From positions 1 through 64,000 of the forward strand of contig JAIRYJ010000036.1 in NCBI GenBank assembly GCA_031267825.1: 64,000 nt of DNA, in the 5' to 3' direction. How positions within the stretch are numbered: the stretch's first letter is position 1; every line of letters begins with the position of its first letter. A program made the translations under genes and the position numbers. This DNA is from Bifidobacteriaceae bacterium. Lineage in GTDB: Bacteria > Actinomycetota > Actinomycetes > Actinomycetales > WQXJ01. A model generated the notes under the pieces. It was not told the origin of the DNA and did not search any database. It saw only the letters and a list, made by a program, of their open reading frames with translations. Below are positions 50,502-61,300 of the stretch, one piece after another.

Positions 50502-53500
50502 TTCGTTTCCGCCGTGGGGCTGGAAGGGCTGTGGGTTGGTTTGGCTGGAGCTGGGTCAGGCTGGTCCGCCGTAGGACCGCCAGACGTCTTCTGGTCCGCT
50601 GTGGGGCCACCAGAACCATCATCCTGGTAGCGGCGCCTTGAACCATCCCAGTAGCCGCCCGCTTGCTGAATAGGCGCGACTGATAGCGTCCCGCTGGCCT
50701 GGGCTTCAATCGCTTGAACGGCGGCCGCCAACTGCTGGGTTGTGGTGACGATCGGCCGGTCCATGGCGGTGATGGCGGCTCTGATCTCATAGCCGTCGGC
50801 CCGGGCGCCCGCACCGGACGGTGTGTTCACCACCATGTCCACCTGGCCCGCGTCGATCAGGTCAACCACAGTTGGACGGCCTTCAGCGTTGGTGTCTGAG
50901 ACTTTCAGAACCTTTTGGCAAGCGATGCCGTTACGGTTCAAAACTGACGCCGTGCCTTCTGTCGCCAAAATTGAAAAACCAAGCTCAGTCAGGCGTTTTA
51001 TCGGGAAAATGATGGAACGCTTGTCGCGGTCGGCGACCGAAACGAACACGTTGCCGCTCCTCGGCAGACCGCCATAGGCCGCCATTTGTGATTTGGCGAA
51101 GGCGGTTGGAAAATCCCTGTCCCGTCCCATCACCTCACCGGTTGAACGCATTTCAGGGCCAAGCACTGTGTCAACTATCCGCCCGTCAGCTGTCCGGAAA
51201 CGGGCGAACGGCAAGACCGCCTCCTTGACCGCCATGTGGCCTGATTCGAGCGTTTCAGCTGAGTCATCTAGCGGCAAATAGCCTGTGCGTTTCAAGTCCG
51301 CGATCGACCGCCCAGCCATGATCAAGCAGGCCGCCTTGGCTAGTGGCACTCCGGTGGCTTTAGAAACGAATGGCACTGTTCTTGAGGCCCGCGGGTTAGC
51401 TTCCAAAACGTAAAGCACATCACTCATCAAAGCGAACTGGATGTTGATCAAGCCGCGCACACCGACACCACGGGCGATCGCCTCGGTTGAACGCCGGATC
51501 CGTTCAATTTCCCGGCCAGATAGCGTCACCGGCGGCAACACGCAAGCACTATCGCCTGAATGAATACCAGCTTCTTCGATGTGTTCCATCACCCCGCCAA
51601 GGAACAAGTCCCGGCCGTCATATAGCGCGTCAACATCGATTTCAATCGCATCATCCAGGAACCGGTCAATCAGGACCGGGGCATCCGCCCGCCCGCCAGC
51701 CGGCAACGCCTTAGCCATGTATTCATCAAGCTGGGCGTCGTCGTAAACAATTTCCATGCCACGGCCGCCTAACACATAAGATGGCCTAACCAATACTGGG
51801 TAGCCGATTCGCCGCGCGACTGTGCGGGCTTCAGCGATGCTCAAAGCCGTGCCATATTCTGGGGCTGGCAGGTGAGCTTCCGCCAATAGCTGACCAAATA
51901 GTCCACGGTTTTCAGCCGCGTCAATCGCTTCCGGTGGGGTGCCCCACATTGGCAGACCAGCCTCCGCCAGGCGGGCCGCTAAGCTCAGCGGGGTTTGGCC
52001 TCCTAGTTGGACGATCACGCCCGCCACATTCCCAGCCGCCAGTTCGGCTTGGTATACCTCCATGACATCCTCAAAAGTGAGCGGCTCAAAGTAGAGACGC
52101 CCAGAAATGTCATAGTCGGTTGACACTGTTTCCGGATTGCAGTTGATCATGACTGTTTCATATTCTTCGCCCAGCACTAGCGAGGCATGAACACACGAAT
52201 AATCAAACTCAATACCCTGGCCGATCCGGTTGGGACCGGATCCTAGAATCAGAACAGCCGGTTTCTGTCTGGGCCGGACCTCAGTTTCCTCTTCATAAGT
52301 CGAATAGAGATACGGTGTGCGGGCAGCGAATTCGCCAGCGCAGGTGTCGACCATCTTGTAGACCGGACGTAAACCAAAAGCGTGCCGGATTTCACGCACC
52401 GCGTCCTCAGACAGTGCCCGGATTTCACCAATCTGGACGTCTGACAAGCCGTGACGTTTGGCTAACCGGAGGACCGTATGGTTCAAAGCGGGAGCCGATC
52501 GGACCTCGGCCGCCACTTGGTTAATCAGGGCGACTTGGTCAACGAACCACGAGTCAATGCCAGTCTCGGCCGCTAACAGTTCAGTTGAGACACCCCAACG
52601 GCTAGCTTGTTGCAGGTCTATTAGGCGGTGTTCGGATGGCCGGGCCAGTGATGCGACTAATGTTTCAAGCTCCTCGGCTGATGGAGGATCACCCCGCCAA
52701 TGGAACCGCGTCCCAGACTTATCGATCGAACGCATTGCTTTGCCCAATGACTCGGTGAATGTCCGCCCAATCGCCATGGCTTCGCCAACTGATTTCATTG
52801 TTGTGGTTAGAGTGTCATCAGCGGCCGGGAACTTTTCAAAAGCGAAACGCGGCACCTTGGTGACAATGTAGTCAATTGACGGCTCGAAACTGGCCGGTGT
52901 TGATCCGGTGATGTCGTTTGGTATTTCATCAAGCGTGTAGCCGATGGCCAACCGGGCGGCGATTTTCGCGATTGGGAAACCAGTCGCTTTCGAAGCCAAA
53001 GCCGAAGATCGTGACACGCGCGGATTCATTTCAATGACAATGATCCGCCCATCGGCCGGGTTGACAGCGAACTGAATGTTACAGCCACCGGTATCAACTC
53101 CAACCTCACGGATGACAGCTATGCCAATATCACGCAAACGTTGATATTCACGGTCTGTCAGGGTCAACGCTGGAGCCACAGTGATGGAATCACCAGTGTG
53201 GACACCCATCGGGTCAACGTTTTCGATCGAACAAACCACCACCACGTTGTCCGCTTTATCACGCATGATTTCAAGCTCGAACTCTTTCCAGCCGAGGACT
53301 GATTCTTCCAGCAGAACCTCATGAGTCGGGCTGTATCGCAGGCCGGCCCCTGCGATGCGGCGCAGTTCAACCTCATTGTGGGCGATGCCCGAACCTAAGC
53401 CACCCATCGTGAAGGACGGCCGCACTACGACCGGGTAACTCAGTTGAGCGGCCGCTTCAAGAGCTTCGGGGATTGAATGGATGATCCGGCTGGCGGCCAC

Positions 53501-53926
53501 CACAGCGCCACACCGTTCGACTACCTGCTTGAATTCTTCCCGGTCTTCGCCGGCTGTGATCGAAGCGACCTGCGCACCAATCAGTTCTACGTTGTATTTG
53601 GCTAGCACACCGGCCTCGGCCAGTTCAACAGCCGCGTTCAGGGCGGTCTGGCCGCCCAAGGTGGGCAGCAGCGCGTCTGGTTGTTCCTGTTTGATGATGG
53701 CTTCAAGAGCCTCAAGCTGGATCGGTTCAATATATGTCGCGTCAGCGAACTCCGGGTCCGTCATGATGGTGGCGGGGTTGGAGTTGACCAGAATGACCCG
53801 CAAGCCTTCTTCTTTCAGAACACGGCAAGCCTGAGTCCCGGAGTAGTCAAATTCGCAGGCCTGCCCAATCACGATAGGTCCTGATCCGATTACCATGACG
53901 GACTTGATGTCGTCACGTTTAGGCAT
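50498..53926 (-). CDS. carB: Carbamoyl-phosphate synthase large subunit
   Basis: '[34 protein letters not shown]', '[23 protein letters not shown]'; Pro/Ser/Thr-rich C-terminal tail. Confidence 0.98.
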   Translation of the reverse strand: MPKRDDIKSVMVIGSGPIVIGQACEFDYSGTQACRVLKEEGLRVILVNSNPATIMTDPEFADATYIEPIQLEALEAIIKQEQPDALLPTLGGQTALNAAVELAEAGVLAKYNVELIGAQVASITAGEDREEFKQVVERCGAVVAASRIIHSIPEALEAAAQLSYPVVVRPSFTMGGLGSGIAHNEVELRRIAGAGLRYSPTHEVLLEESVLGWKEFELEIMRDKADNVVVVCSIENVDPMGVHTGDSITVAPALTLTDREYQRLRDIGIAVIREVGVDTGGCNIQFAVNPADGRIIVIEMNPRVSRSSALASKATGFPIAKIAARLAIGYTLDEIPNDITGSTPASFEPSIDYIVTKVPRFAFEKFPAADDTLTTTMKSVGEAMAIGRTFTESLGKAMRSIDKSGTRFHWRGDPPSAEELETLVASLARPSEHRLIDLQQASRWGVSTELLAAETGIDSWFVDQVALINQVAAEVRSAPALNHTVLRLAKRHGLSDVQIGEIRALSEDAVREIRHAFGLRPVYKMVDTCAGEFAARTPYLYSTYEEETEVRPRQKPAVLILGSGPNRIGQGIEFDYSCVHASLVLGEEYETVMINCNPETVSTDYDISGRLYFEPLTFEDVMEVYQAELAAGNVAGVIVQLGGQTPLSLAARLAEAGLPMWGTPPEAIDAAENRGLFGQLLAEAHLPAPEYGTALSIAEARTVARRIGYPVLVRPSYVLGGRGMEIVYDDAQLDEYMAKALPAGGRADAPVLIDRFLDDAIEIDVDALYDGRDLFLGGVMEHIEEAGIHSGDSACVLPPVTLSGREIERIRRSTEAIARGVGVRGLINIQFALMSDVLYVLEANPRASRTVPFVSKATGVPLAKAACLIMAGRSIADLKRTGYLPLDDSAETLESGHMAVKEAVLPFARFRTADGRIVDTVLGPEMRSTGEVMGRDRDFPTAFAKSQMAAYGGLPRSGNVFVSVADRDKRSIIFPIKRLTELGFSILATEGTASVLNRNGIACQKVLKVSDTNAEGRPTVVDLIDAGQVDMVVNTPSGAGARADGYEIRAAITAMDRPIVTTTQQLAAAVQAIEAQASGTLSVAPIQQAGGYWDGSRRRYQDDGSGGPTADQKTSGGPTADQPDPAPAKPTHSPSSPTAETK

Positions 53927-54080
53927 CTAGTTGCCTCCTTTCCCGCCTCACAGGACGGGTCTTAAAGGAATCTGTCTGGTTTGGCCGCCTTACACTTTAC
54001 CTCCACCGTTGACTGCCGATCCCCCCGGCTTGTCCACAGGACGGAGGGTCACGGCGAGTGCCTCCCCCTAAGATGAGGCC

Positions 54081-57000
54081 ATGCGCGATCCCGCCACGAC
54101 TGGCCTGCTTCTGAGCGTTCTGACTGACTGGACCATATGCCCAAACTGCGGTGCACCATTGGCCAACGGCCACTGTCAGCGCTGCGGCCTGGACCTGTCA
54201 GGTCCCTCAGGCAACGTCCTGGCACAGCTATCGAGTCAAGCCGCCCAGGCCATCAGGCTGGGCACACCAGACGCTGACCTCATTTTGGCCACCCGAGCAG
54301 ACCTGATTCAACGCCTGCTGCCCCCAGCGTCACGTCAGCCAGTGCCCGGTCCGCGCACGGCCGCCGCCCCGCCACCAATACCGTCGCCACCTGCAAGTCA
54401 GGGCGCCACCCCGGGGGTTCCGCCAAGTGCCACACCTAGTGTTACTCCACCGCCTAAACCGCTTCAACCCGGTTATGGCGGCCCGGCTCAAGGCGTTTAC
54501 GGGCTACCAGTTCACCCGGCTTACTCAGCGGTACCGGCCGGGACCGGACCTTACGCTGGTGCCGGGACGGCGGCATCGGGCAGCTATACCCAGCCCTACG
54601 CCCCACCATATTTCCCTTACTCGCCCCGACCCACCCCACCAAAACGCCCCAGCCAATGGACCCCAACCACAGCTTTAGCGCTGGTCGGGTCAGTTTTGCT
54701 GTGCGGCGCGGGAATCGGCTTCGCCTTCTTCCTGGCCGGACCGTCAACGCTGGTCCGATCCATCATCCTGGGCGCCGTCACCGTACTGGCCGGGCTGACC
54801 GGAGCCATGCTGAAACGAGCCGGACTGCGTTCCACCGGCGAAGCCATGGCCAGCCTGACAGCCACACTCGCACTGCTCACCTGGGCTGTCGGAACCAACG
54901 GGATCGAAGCCAGCCTGGCGGTCAGGGGCGCCTGGTGGGGAGGCCTGCTACTGGCCATTTCGATCATCTTGGTGGCGGCTGGTCGGCGTTTCAAAGTCAT
55001 CGCCTGGGAATCTAGCGGCCTGGTGTTAGGCCCAATCGCGGCGCTTTTCCTGATTGAAATAATCCAGCCCTATCCAATGGGGCTGCGTTTACGGGCCGGG
55101 ATCGCTCTGATCGTGATGGTCCTGCTGGCGGCCCTCAGCCGAAAACTAGCCGGACGGGCAGCCGAACGAATCACACTGACAGTGATCAGCGGGATTGGGC
55201 TTGGCCTGGTCAGCTTGTTCGCTTTGACCCTTGGTCAAGACATTCCGTCCGCCCTGATGTTGCTGGCCGTGGCTGGCGCTGCCCTAGCGATCGGCCAAGA
55301 GCAGCGCCGGATTTGGGCCTTCCCAGCGGGCGCTGCCATCGCCCTGGCAGGGGCCGCGGCGATCGCGCCACTGTGGCGCCAAGTCACTCCGGACGCCCCG
55401 CTGATGGTTAGCGGATTCGGCGCGCTGGCAGCCAGCGCGCTACTGGCCTGCGTCGCCGCCTGGTTCGCCAAGCCAGCTGTGCTGCGCCATATGGTTGCTG
55501 GAGCCGTCTTGATCACCGTGCCGCATGGCGTGCCGGCCCTCTTCGACGGCGCAGTCACCACAGTCTTTGGCCAGCTAGATGCCTTGACTGGTCCGCCACC
55601 AGGGTTGGTCGCGCTCGGCGGGTGGGTGCCGACCGCAGCCTTCGCGATTCTTGGACTATTCGGACGGCCACGCTGGTTCCGGGCGATCGCCTATTGGGCC
55701 TGCCCGCTGTTCGCCGCCGCGGCGCTAACAACCAGTGCCACAGTTCTACCAATCCCTGGCGCGGTAACATTCGCCATTTTGTCTCTGACCAGCCTAGGAG
55801 CGGCCGGAATAGCTTATTGGGCGACTTGGCGGCCGTGGGCCTATCCGCGTCTGCGCCGCGCCATGCGGTGGACCGGTTGGATAGTTAGCTTGTCGCTGGT
55901 CGGTCCGATCACCTTCCAATCGGTTAACGACCGTCCATTGATCGCCATAGCCGGATTAGTTGTGCCAGCCGCCATCCTGGCTAACGGCCTGTCAATGCAC
56001 CGCTTCGCCTGGCCCGCCTTGGCTGGGCCAGCCTACGTGTACTTCATTATTGACCTTGGCAACTGCCTGCATTGGGCTCTGCCCAACCCGACCGAAACGC
56101 TTGCCGCCACTGGCATAGCCGCTGGGCTGATCCTGACGGTGTTTACTTGGCTGCGCCGGCCCCGGCTAGTGACCTGGGCTGTGCTGGCAGGCATCTCACT
56201 GGCGACAGTTGCCATGCCGACACTTGAACTACTCTCCGAACGCACCTGGTGGGGCGCGGCTGCGGCACTCAGCGCCAGCCTGGCGGCAGCGATTATTACG
56301 CTCGGCCGGCGCCGTGCCTTGCCTTTAGGGTTGCGGGCGGCTGGTTCAGTTGTCGCTGTCATCACTGGAGTCTTCACGCTAACCGCCTTCCTGGCTCTGG
56401 TCACACCAGGCTCAGCTTCGCTTTGGGCTTTCCCGCTGATCGCTCTGGTGGCCGCCACCAGCGCGGCGGGCGGTTCAGTGCTGCGCGCCCGCTGGCCACG
56501 CCGCGGGCCGCGAGTGGTCGGTGCCACATTGATTTGGACAGGTGCTGGACTTGGCCTGGTGACCGTGCTTGGCACCCTGCAATGGCCGGTCACCGGAGCC
56601 CAAACGGTCCTGGCCGTGGCAGCGGTTCTGGCCGCTGGCGCAGCGGCCGTCGCCTCAATCCCCGGCGGTTCACGCCAAGCCTGGTGGTACATGGGTGCGA
56701 TGACCTGCGTCACCCTATGGAGCGCCCTCACCATGGGCCATGTTGGAGCGGTCGAGGCCTACACCCTGCCACCAGCCATCGGCGCGGCCGTTGCCGGTTC
56801 CCTCTTGTCGCTCCGTCACCGGGGTTATCTCGGTTTGCTCGGATCTGGTGCCGGGTTAGCCATTCTGCCGCCACTGTTCCTGCTCAGTGTGCCTGACGCG
56901 CAACTGGCGCGGTCATTCGAGCTGGTCGCCATCGCGGCCGTGGCGATGGCCTGCGCGATGGCGTTCGATCATCTGCGCCGCACACTAGCTTGGGCGATGG

Positions 57001-58451
57001 CCGGTGCTGGGTTTGGCGCCATGATAGCCGGATGGATGATCGCGAGCCTGCCAAGCGGGATAGATTCGATCGTCTCGGGCCGTTACTGGACCGATTTCGC
57101 AGAACTCGCACCGTTGGAAACCTACCCCAGTGTGCTTTTCGCTGTCGCCATGGGCTTTGGCCTGGCCGGTGCCGCATCCTGGGCTGTGGCCGGCAAACTG
57201 CTGGTAACGCCCAAATCGAAAGCCTGGGCTCGCTGGTGGGCCATGCCCGCTCTGGCCGCGGCCGCCATCACGCTACTGACCGGGGTACGCACCACTTGGC
57301 CCGTTATCGTCACCTTGTGGGTGGCGATGGCCTGCTACCTGGCCGCAACCATGTTCTCCGCCCGTTTCGAGGTGCGTGGCCGTGCCCTAATGCCACCAGC
57401 TTGGGCGATTTGGCTGCTGGCGGTGGCAGTAGGAATTGGCGGTTGGTCACCCCGGGAACTGCGGGTTGAATGGTTCGCTTTACCGTTGGGTCTCGGATTA
57501 TTCGCTGCCGGACTGGTCCTCGGCGGTAAGGCCGCCGCCTACCGCAACCGGGCTATGGCGGTGGCCCCAGGTGTGGCCGCAACCCTGGGTCCATCAACGC
57601 TGGCCGTTGGAACTGACCCGCAGACCTGGCGGGCGATTTTAGTGCTGGTCCTGGCATTGGCTTTCGTGCTGGCCGCGGTGCGCGAACGCTGGCGGTCAGT
57701 TGTTTTCATTTGCGCCAGTTCAATGATTCTCAGTTTGGCCTTAGTCTTGCTGCGTCACGGCTCGATCTCGATTGTGCCTTGGCTGCTGGCCCTGCTAGCG
57801 GTTGGCGGTTGCCTGTTGACCTTGGCTCTGGTATCTGAACGGCGTTCAGGCAAGCCAGGCTCCGTTAAGTCGCCGCCCACGGCGCCGACTGGTCAGCCCC
57901 CTGCCCAGCCAGGGTCACCCAGCCCAGTGCCCGCGGCTTCGCCGGTCCCAGCCCAAGTGGCCGCGCCATACGCTCCTCCGCCAGCCGGAGGCTACGGTCC
58001 ACCACCGCCTGGTTACCCACCACCTCCCCCAGCGGGCGGCTATGGTCCACCACCACCTGGTTACCCGCTTGCACCAGCCACCTGGCCTGTGCCGCAGCCC
58101 CAGGTCGGTTATGGGTTGATTGGTCCGCCGTCCTACTTGCCTCCTCCTAGCGCCTACGCGCCACGACCACCTGGCTGGCCACGGCCCGCACCGGGCGGCT
58201 ACGCCTCAACACCCAGTTATGGTCCTCCGCCAGGCGCCTCCTCCGGCCAACCAACCAGCCCTGGCGCTCCCCCAGCCGAGCCCGGACAGGCATCGCCCAA
58301 TCCGCCGTCTGGCGACGCACCGGCTGAGACCGTTCCGCCAACACCGGATGCCACCACCGAAACCACAGGTCAAGCAACGCCGGAACAGGCCCCGGACAAG
58401 CCGTCCTCTGACACATCCGGCGAGACCGTTCCACCAGACGCGCAGTCTTAG
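54081..58451 (+). CDS. SCO7613-like large polytopic membrane protein with N-terminal zinc ribbon and proline-rich C-terminus
   Basis: 1456 aa; 'CPNCGAPLANGHCQRCGLDLSG', many TM helices, C-terminal 'PPPAGGYGPPPPGYPPPPPAGGYGPPPPGYP'. Confidence 0.8.
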   Translation: MRDPATTGLLLSVLTDWTICPNCGAPLANGHCQRCGLDLSGPSGNVLAQLSSQAAQAIRLGTPDADLILATRADLIQRLLPPASRQPVPGPRTAAAPPPIPSPPASQGATPGVPPSATPSVTPPPKPLQPGYGGPAQGVYGLPVHPAYSAVPAGTGPYAGAGTAASGSYTQPYAPPYFPYSPRPTPPKRPSQWTPTTALALVGSVLLCGAGIGFAFFLAGPSTLVRSIILGAVTVLAGLTGAMLKRAGLRSTGEAMASLTATLALLTWAVGTNGIEASLAVRGAWWGGLLLAISIILVAAGRRFKVIAWESSGLVLGPIAALFLIEIIQPYPMGLRLRAGIALIVMVLLAALSRKLAGRAAERITLTVISGIGLGLVSLFALTLGQDIPSALMLLAVAGAALAIGQEQRRIWAFPAGAAIALAGAAAIAPLWRQVTPDAPLMVSGFGALAASALLACVAAWFAKPAVLRHMVAGAVLITVPHGVPALFDGAVTTVFGQLDALTGPPPGLVALGGWVPTAAFAILGLFGRPRWFRAIAYWACPLFAAAALTTSATVLPIPGAVTFAILSLTSLGAAGIAYWATWRPWAYPRLRRAMRWTGWIVSLSLVGPITFQSVNDRPLIAIAGLVVPAAILANGLSMHRFAWPALAGPAYVYFIIDLGNCLHWALPNPTETLAATGIAAGLILTVFTWLRRPRLVTWAVLAGISLATVAMPTLELLSERTWWGAAAALSASLAAAIITLGRRRALPLGLRAAGSVVAVITGVFTLTAFLALVTPGSASLWAFPLIALVAATSAAGGSVLRARWPRRGPRVVGATLIWTGAGLGLVTVLGTLQWPVTGAQTVLAVAAVLAAGAAAVASIPGGSRQAWWYMGAMTCVTLWSALTMGHVGAVEAYTLPPAIGAAVAGSLLSLRHRGYLGLLGSGAGLAILPPLFLLSVPDAQLARSFELVAIAAVAMACAMAFDHLRRTLAWAMAGAGFGAMIAGWMIASLPSGIDSIVSGRYWTDFAELAPLETYPSVLFAVAMGFGLAGAASWAVAGKLLVTPKSKAWARWWAMPALAAAAITLLTGVRTTWPVIVTLWVAMACYLAATMFSARFEVRGRALMPPAWAIWLLAVAVGIGGWSPRELRVEWFALPLGLGLFAAGLVLGGKAAAYRNRAMAVAPGVAATLGPSTLAVGTDPQTWRAILVLVLALAFVLAAVRERWRSVVFICASSMILSLALVLLRHGSISIVPWLLALLAVGGCLLTLALVSERRSGKPGSVKSPPTAPTGQPPAQPGSPSPVPAASPVPAQVAAPYAPPPAGGYGPPPPGYPPPPPAGGYGPPPPGYPLAPATWPVPQPQVGYGLIGPPSYLPPPSAYAPRPPGWPRPAPGGYASTPSYGPPPGASSGQPTSPGAPPAEPGQASPNPPSGDAPAETVPPTPDATTETTGQATPEQAPDKPSSDTSGETVPPDAQS

Positions 58452-58460
58452 GCATCACGT

Positions 58461-58506
58461 CCGACTGCCAGGAAGGCACCACACCCGGTGCCTTCCTGGC
58501 AGTCGG
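58461..58506. terminator. Strong hairpin between convergent genes (likely bidirectional terminator, no clear U-tract)
   Basis: Perfect 20 bp stem: CCGACTGCCAGGAAGGCACC-acaccc-GGTGCCTTCCTGGCAGTCGG. Confidence 0.85.
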
Positions 58507-58521
58507 TCGATTCGCGCCGCC

Positions 58522-59100
58522 TCAGATGCCAGCCGTCGGCGGTTGCCAGTTCCGCTGGGCGCAGCGTAACCAGGCATCCTCCGCACCCAAAGGAGCCTCC
58601 GCCCAAGACACCGCCTGAACCACAGGATCACCCTCGCCGACGTAGTAACACGGAACGTCATTGTGCCAGCCGTGTCCCCAGCTACCGCGCACCGCTAGCC
58701 ATGTCCATCCCGGAACCGCCCGCCGCCACCAGAACCACGAATCGTCGTGCCCTTGATACTCCAGGCTGCGGGCAGGCTGCAAACATGATCCGTGCTCAGG
58801 TCCGACTGACGGGTAACGTAACCGCACAAACGCTTTAGTCCCCCTCCCCGCAACTTGGTAGACGTACTCGACCAGCACTATGTCCAGCTGCTGATAGGCC
58901 GCCATGGCGCACAAGTGCGCCCATTGCCAGGCCAAGTACAGATCAGACGTCCACTGTGGGATCTCCCCGACCCGCGCCCGTCGGATCCTGGCAGTTGGGC
59001 TGATGTACCAAAAAAGGAAAACGATTGCCCCAACTAAGGCAATAACGAGGTCCACCACTACCAGAACCGCTGCCGGGCTAGCGGCGGATTGCCTGACCAT
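58522..59100 (-). CDS. Hypothetical single-TM protein
   Basis: N-terminal TM 'AAVLVVVDLVIALVGAIVFLFWYI'; sits between the hairpin and the alkylation repair genes. Confidence 0.6.
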   Translation of the reverse strand: MVRQSAASPAAVLVVVDLVIALVGAIVFLFWYISPTARIRRARVGEIPQWTSDLYLAWQWAHLCAMAAYQQLDIVLVEYVYQVAGRGTKAFVRLRYPSVGPEHGSCLQPARSLEYQGHDDSWFWWRRAVPGWTWLAVRGSWGHGWHNDVPCYYVGEGDPVVQAVSWAEAPLGAEDAWLRCAQRNWQPPTAGI

Positions 59101-59133
59101 GGCTCAACCATAGAGTAAACCCCTCTGTCCGCT

Positions 59134-59745
59134 TCAAGTCTGGCGCCCGGCGATCTCCCAGAGGTATAGCGCTGCCAAGGTCGCGTGAGGACTGTAACGG
59201 CGGCGGTGCCGTTCAAAGATCGCCGGAGTGACCGCTCGGTGGTGATAGAGCAACGCCATACCGCGCCGGATTGCGAGGTCATGGAAGCTGATGACATCAG
59301 GCCGCTGCAAACAGAACGTCATCAACATGTCCGCTGTCCACAGACCGATGCCCTTGATGGAAGACAAAGCCGCTCGGACGGCATCGTCCGGCAAGTCCGC
59401 CAAACCCACCAAGTCCACCGTGCCGGAAAGAACCGCCTCCGCCGCCAAGCTCAAATAGGTCGCCTTACGCAGCGACATGCCGCAGCCCTGGATGGCGGCG
59501 ACGTCAGCCTGAACCACGGCCTGCGGCGTCAAATCAGGCAATAGCGTTGCCAGCCTGTCAAAAACCGTCCGGGCGGCCTTAGCTGAAATCTGCTGGGCGA
59601 TGATCGAACGCACCAAAGACTCGAACAAGTCCGGCTGAACCTCACGCCGGACCGGGCCGATCCGCTCGATCGCTCGTCCTAGCACCGGGTCGCGGGCGGT
59701 CAGGTGCGCGACCGCTTCCGGGCCGCAACGGAAGTATTCAGGCAT
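59134..59745 (-). CDS. HhH-GPD DNA glycosylase (3-methyladenine DNA glycosylase II / AlkA-like)
   Basis: 'FESLVRSIIAQQISAKAARTVFDRL', 'LSSIKGIGLWTADMLMTFCLQRPDVISFHDLAIRRG'. Confidence 0.92.
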   Translation of the reverse strand: MPEYFRCGPEAVAHLTARDPVLGRAIERIGPVRREVQPDLFESLVRSIIAQQISAKAARTVFDRLATLLPDLTPQAVVQADVAAIQGCGMSLRKATYLSLAAEAVLSGTVDLVGLADLPDDAVRAALSSIKGIGLWTADMLMTFCLQRPDVISFHDLAIRRGMALLYHHRAVTPAIFERHRRRYSPHATLAALYLWEIAGRQT

Positions 59746-60250
59746 GGGCGCGTTCGTGGGCTAGCAGCCAGCGTTTCGTTTCGAGGCCACCACGATAGCC
59801 AGTCAAGTCACCAGCCGCGCCGATCACTCTGTGACAAGGGACGATGACGGCCAGCGGGTTCCGGTTGTTGGCTTGGCCAACAGCCCGGGCGGCTTTCGGT
59901 TGGCCGATGCGCCGACCGATGGCGCCATAGGTGGCGGTCCGTCCATAAGGTATCTGCCTCAATGCCTGCCAGACAGCGTGCTGGAAGGCACTTCCGGGTG
60001 GGTTTAGCGGCAAGTCAAAGACCTGTCTTGTACCGGCGAAATATTCTTCTAGTTGGCCCGCGGCCTGCTCTAGGACAGCGTTTTGACCAGGCTGGCCGAG
60101 GCTCCGCAATGGGCCCGCCAGACCGGTCGAGGATCGGAAGGCTGGCTGTCCATCGAGCCTGTCACTCGGTAGCAGCAGACCGGCCAGGCCGCCGTCATCT
60201 TCCACTAAGGCCAGCCGACCAATCGGTGAATCCAGTTCGGCGTAGATCAT
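59738..60250 (-). CDS. ogt: Methylated-DNA--[protein]-cysteine S-methyltransferase
   Basis: 'AFQHAVWQALRQIPYGRTATYGAIGRRIGQPKAARAVGQANNRNPLAVIVPCHRVIG'; start trimmed to MIYAELDSPIGRL. Confidence 0.94.
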   Translation of the reverse strand: MIYAELDSPIGRLALVEDDGGLAGLLLPSDRLDGQPAFRSSTGLAGPLRSLGQPGQNAVLEQAAGQLEEYFAGTRQVFDLPLNPPGSAFQHAVWQALRQIPYGRTATYGAIGRRIGQPKAARAVGQANNRNPLAVIVPCHRVIGAAGDLTGYRGGLETKRWLLAHERAHA

Positions 60251-60394
60251 CGCCAGTTCCGCTTTCTCGGTTAGTGCCGTCACAACCCCCAACCAGGCGG
60301 GGCCGCGGTTGGCCGGTACTGCCCGGCCCGGCAGACACCACGATTGCGTGCCTATCCAGCCTAAACGCACCAAACAGTGGCGCGCCAATACTAG

Positions 60395-60466
60395 TGGGCC
60401 GTACTGGGATCGAACCAGCGACCTCTTCCGTGTCAAGGAAGCGCGCTACCACTGCGCCAACGGCCC
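60395..60466 (-). tRNA. tRNA-Val (anticodon GAC)
   Basis: Revcomp GGGCCGTTGGCGCAGTGGTAGCGCGCTTCCTTGACACGGAAGAGGTCGCTGGTTCGATCCCAGTACGGCCCA; folds as a cloverleaf. Confidence 0.96.
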
Positions 60467-60481
60467 GAGAACGCCACACTG

Positions 60482-60552
60482 AGGTGGAGACGGGATTCGA
60501 ACCCGCGTATACGGCTTTGCAGGCCGCTGCCTCGCCACTCGGCCACTCCACC
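60482..60552 (-). tRNA. tRNA-Cys (anticodon GCA)
   Basis: Revcomp GGTGGAGTGGCCGAGTGGCGAGGCAGCGGCCTGCAAAGCCGTATACGCGGGTTCGAATCCCGTCTCCACCT. Confidence 0.96.
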
Positions 60553-60568
60553 GAGCTGGTGGGTCCCG

Positions 60569-60641
60569 AGCGGATGACGGGACTCGAACCCGCGACCCTC
60601 ACCTTGGCAAGGTGATGCTCTACCAACTGAGCCACATCCGC
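60569..60641 (-). tRNA. tRNA-Gly (anticodon GCC)
   Basis: Revcomp GCGGATGTGGCTCAGTTGGTAGAGCATCACCTTGCCAAGGTGAGGGTCGCGGGTTCGAGTCCCGTCATCCGCT. Confidence 0.96.
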
Positions 60642-60959
60642 AGTGGTGTGGCTACCCTTTTGGGGTTCCCCACACGCGATCTACCAAGCTACCTAAAATC
60701 CTGGCGCAGGTCCAACTGGACGCCCGGCCCGCCGTTGACACGCCCGCAATGTCAACCAACCCCGCCTGGCAGCCTGCCAAACCGAACTACGACCGTCCTT
60801 GTTCAAGGTTCGCTTGATTGGTCCGGCGGGCCGCATCCGCGCCTTGGTACTAGATGATCAACTCCGCGGCAACCAATACCGCTCGGGCGTGTTCGACTTC
60901 TAGTCGCATTAATGCGGGTCAGCGGCGTGTCATTACTGGTAGGCGAGATGCCCAATCAG

Positions 60960-61031
60960 TGGGCCGTACTGGGATCGAACCAGCGACCTCTTCCGTGTGA
61001 AGGAAGCGCGCTACCGCTGCGCCAACGGCCC
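60960..61031 (-). tRNA. tRNA-Val (anticodon CAC)
   Basis: Revcomp GGGCCGTTGGCGCAGCGGTAGCGCGCTTCCTTCACACGGAAGAGGTCGCTGGTTCGATCCCAGTACGGCCCA. Confidence 0.96.
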
Positions 61032-61300
61032 ATTACTGCTCGCGGAGCAGCAAGGATTGATACTAGCCCAAGCCCGCCAGGCTCAGCCAACCAAAGTGCT
61101 ATTCAGGTCGGTGTCGTGGCTGGCTGGGTTGGTGTGCCAGGTACGATCCGAAGGTTCAGTGAAGCCCACAAATCAAGCCGAACCGGCAGCCACACCGCGA
61201 ACACCCCGTCCAATCCCCATCTACAGCAGGGACACGGACAACCCCTGCCAACCAAGCGATACGCCTGTCAGCGCCCCAAGGCGTGAGGCGGACCACCAGG

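Noticed and set aside
59962-60635. ORFs 59962..60615 (+) and 60195..60635 (-)
   Set aside because: They run through tRNA-Val, tRNA-Cys and tRNA-Gly sequences and the ogt CDS; not protein-coding.
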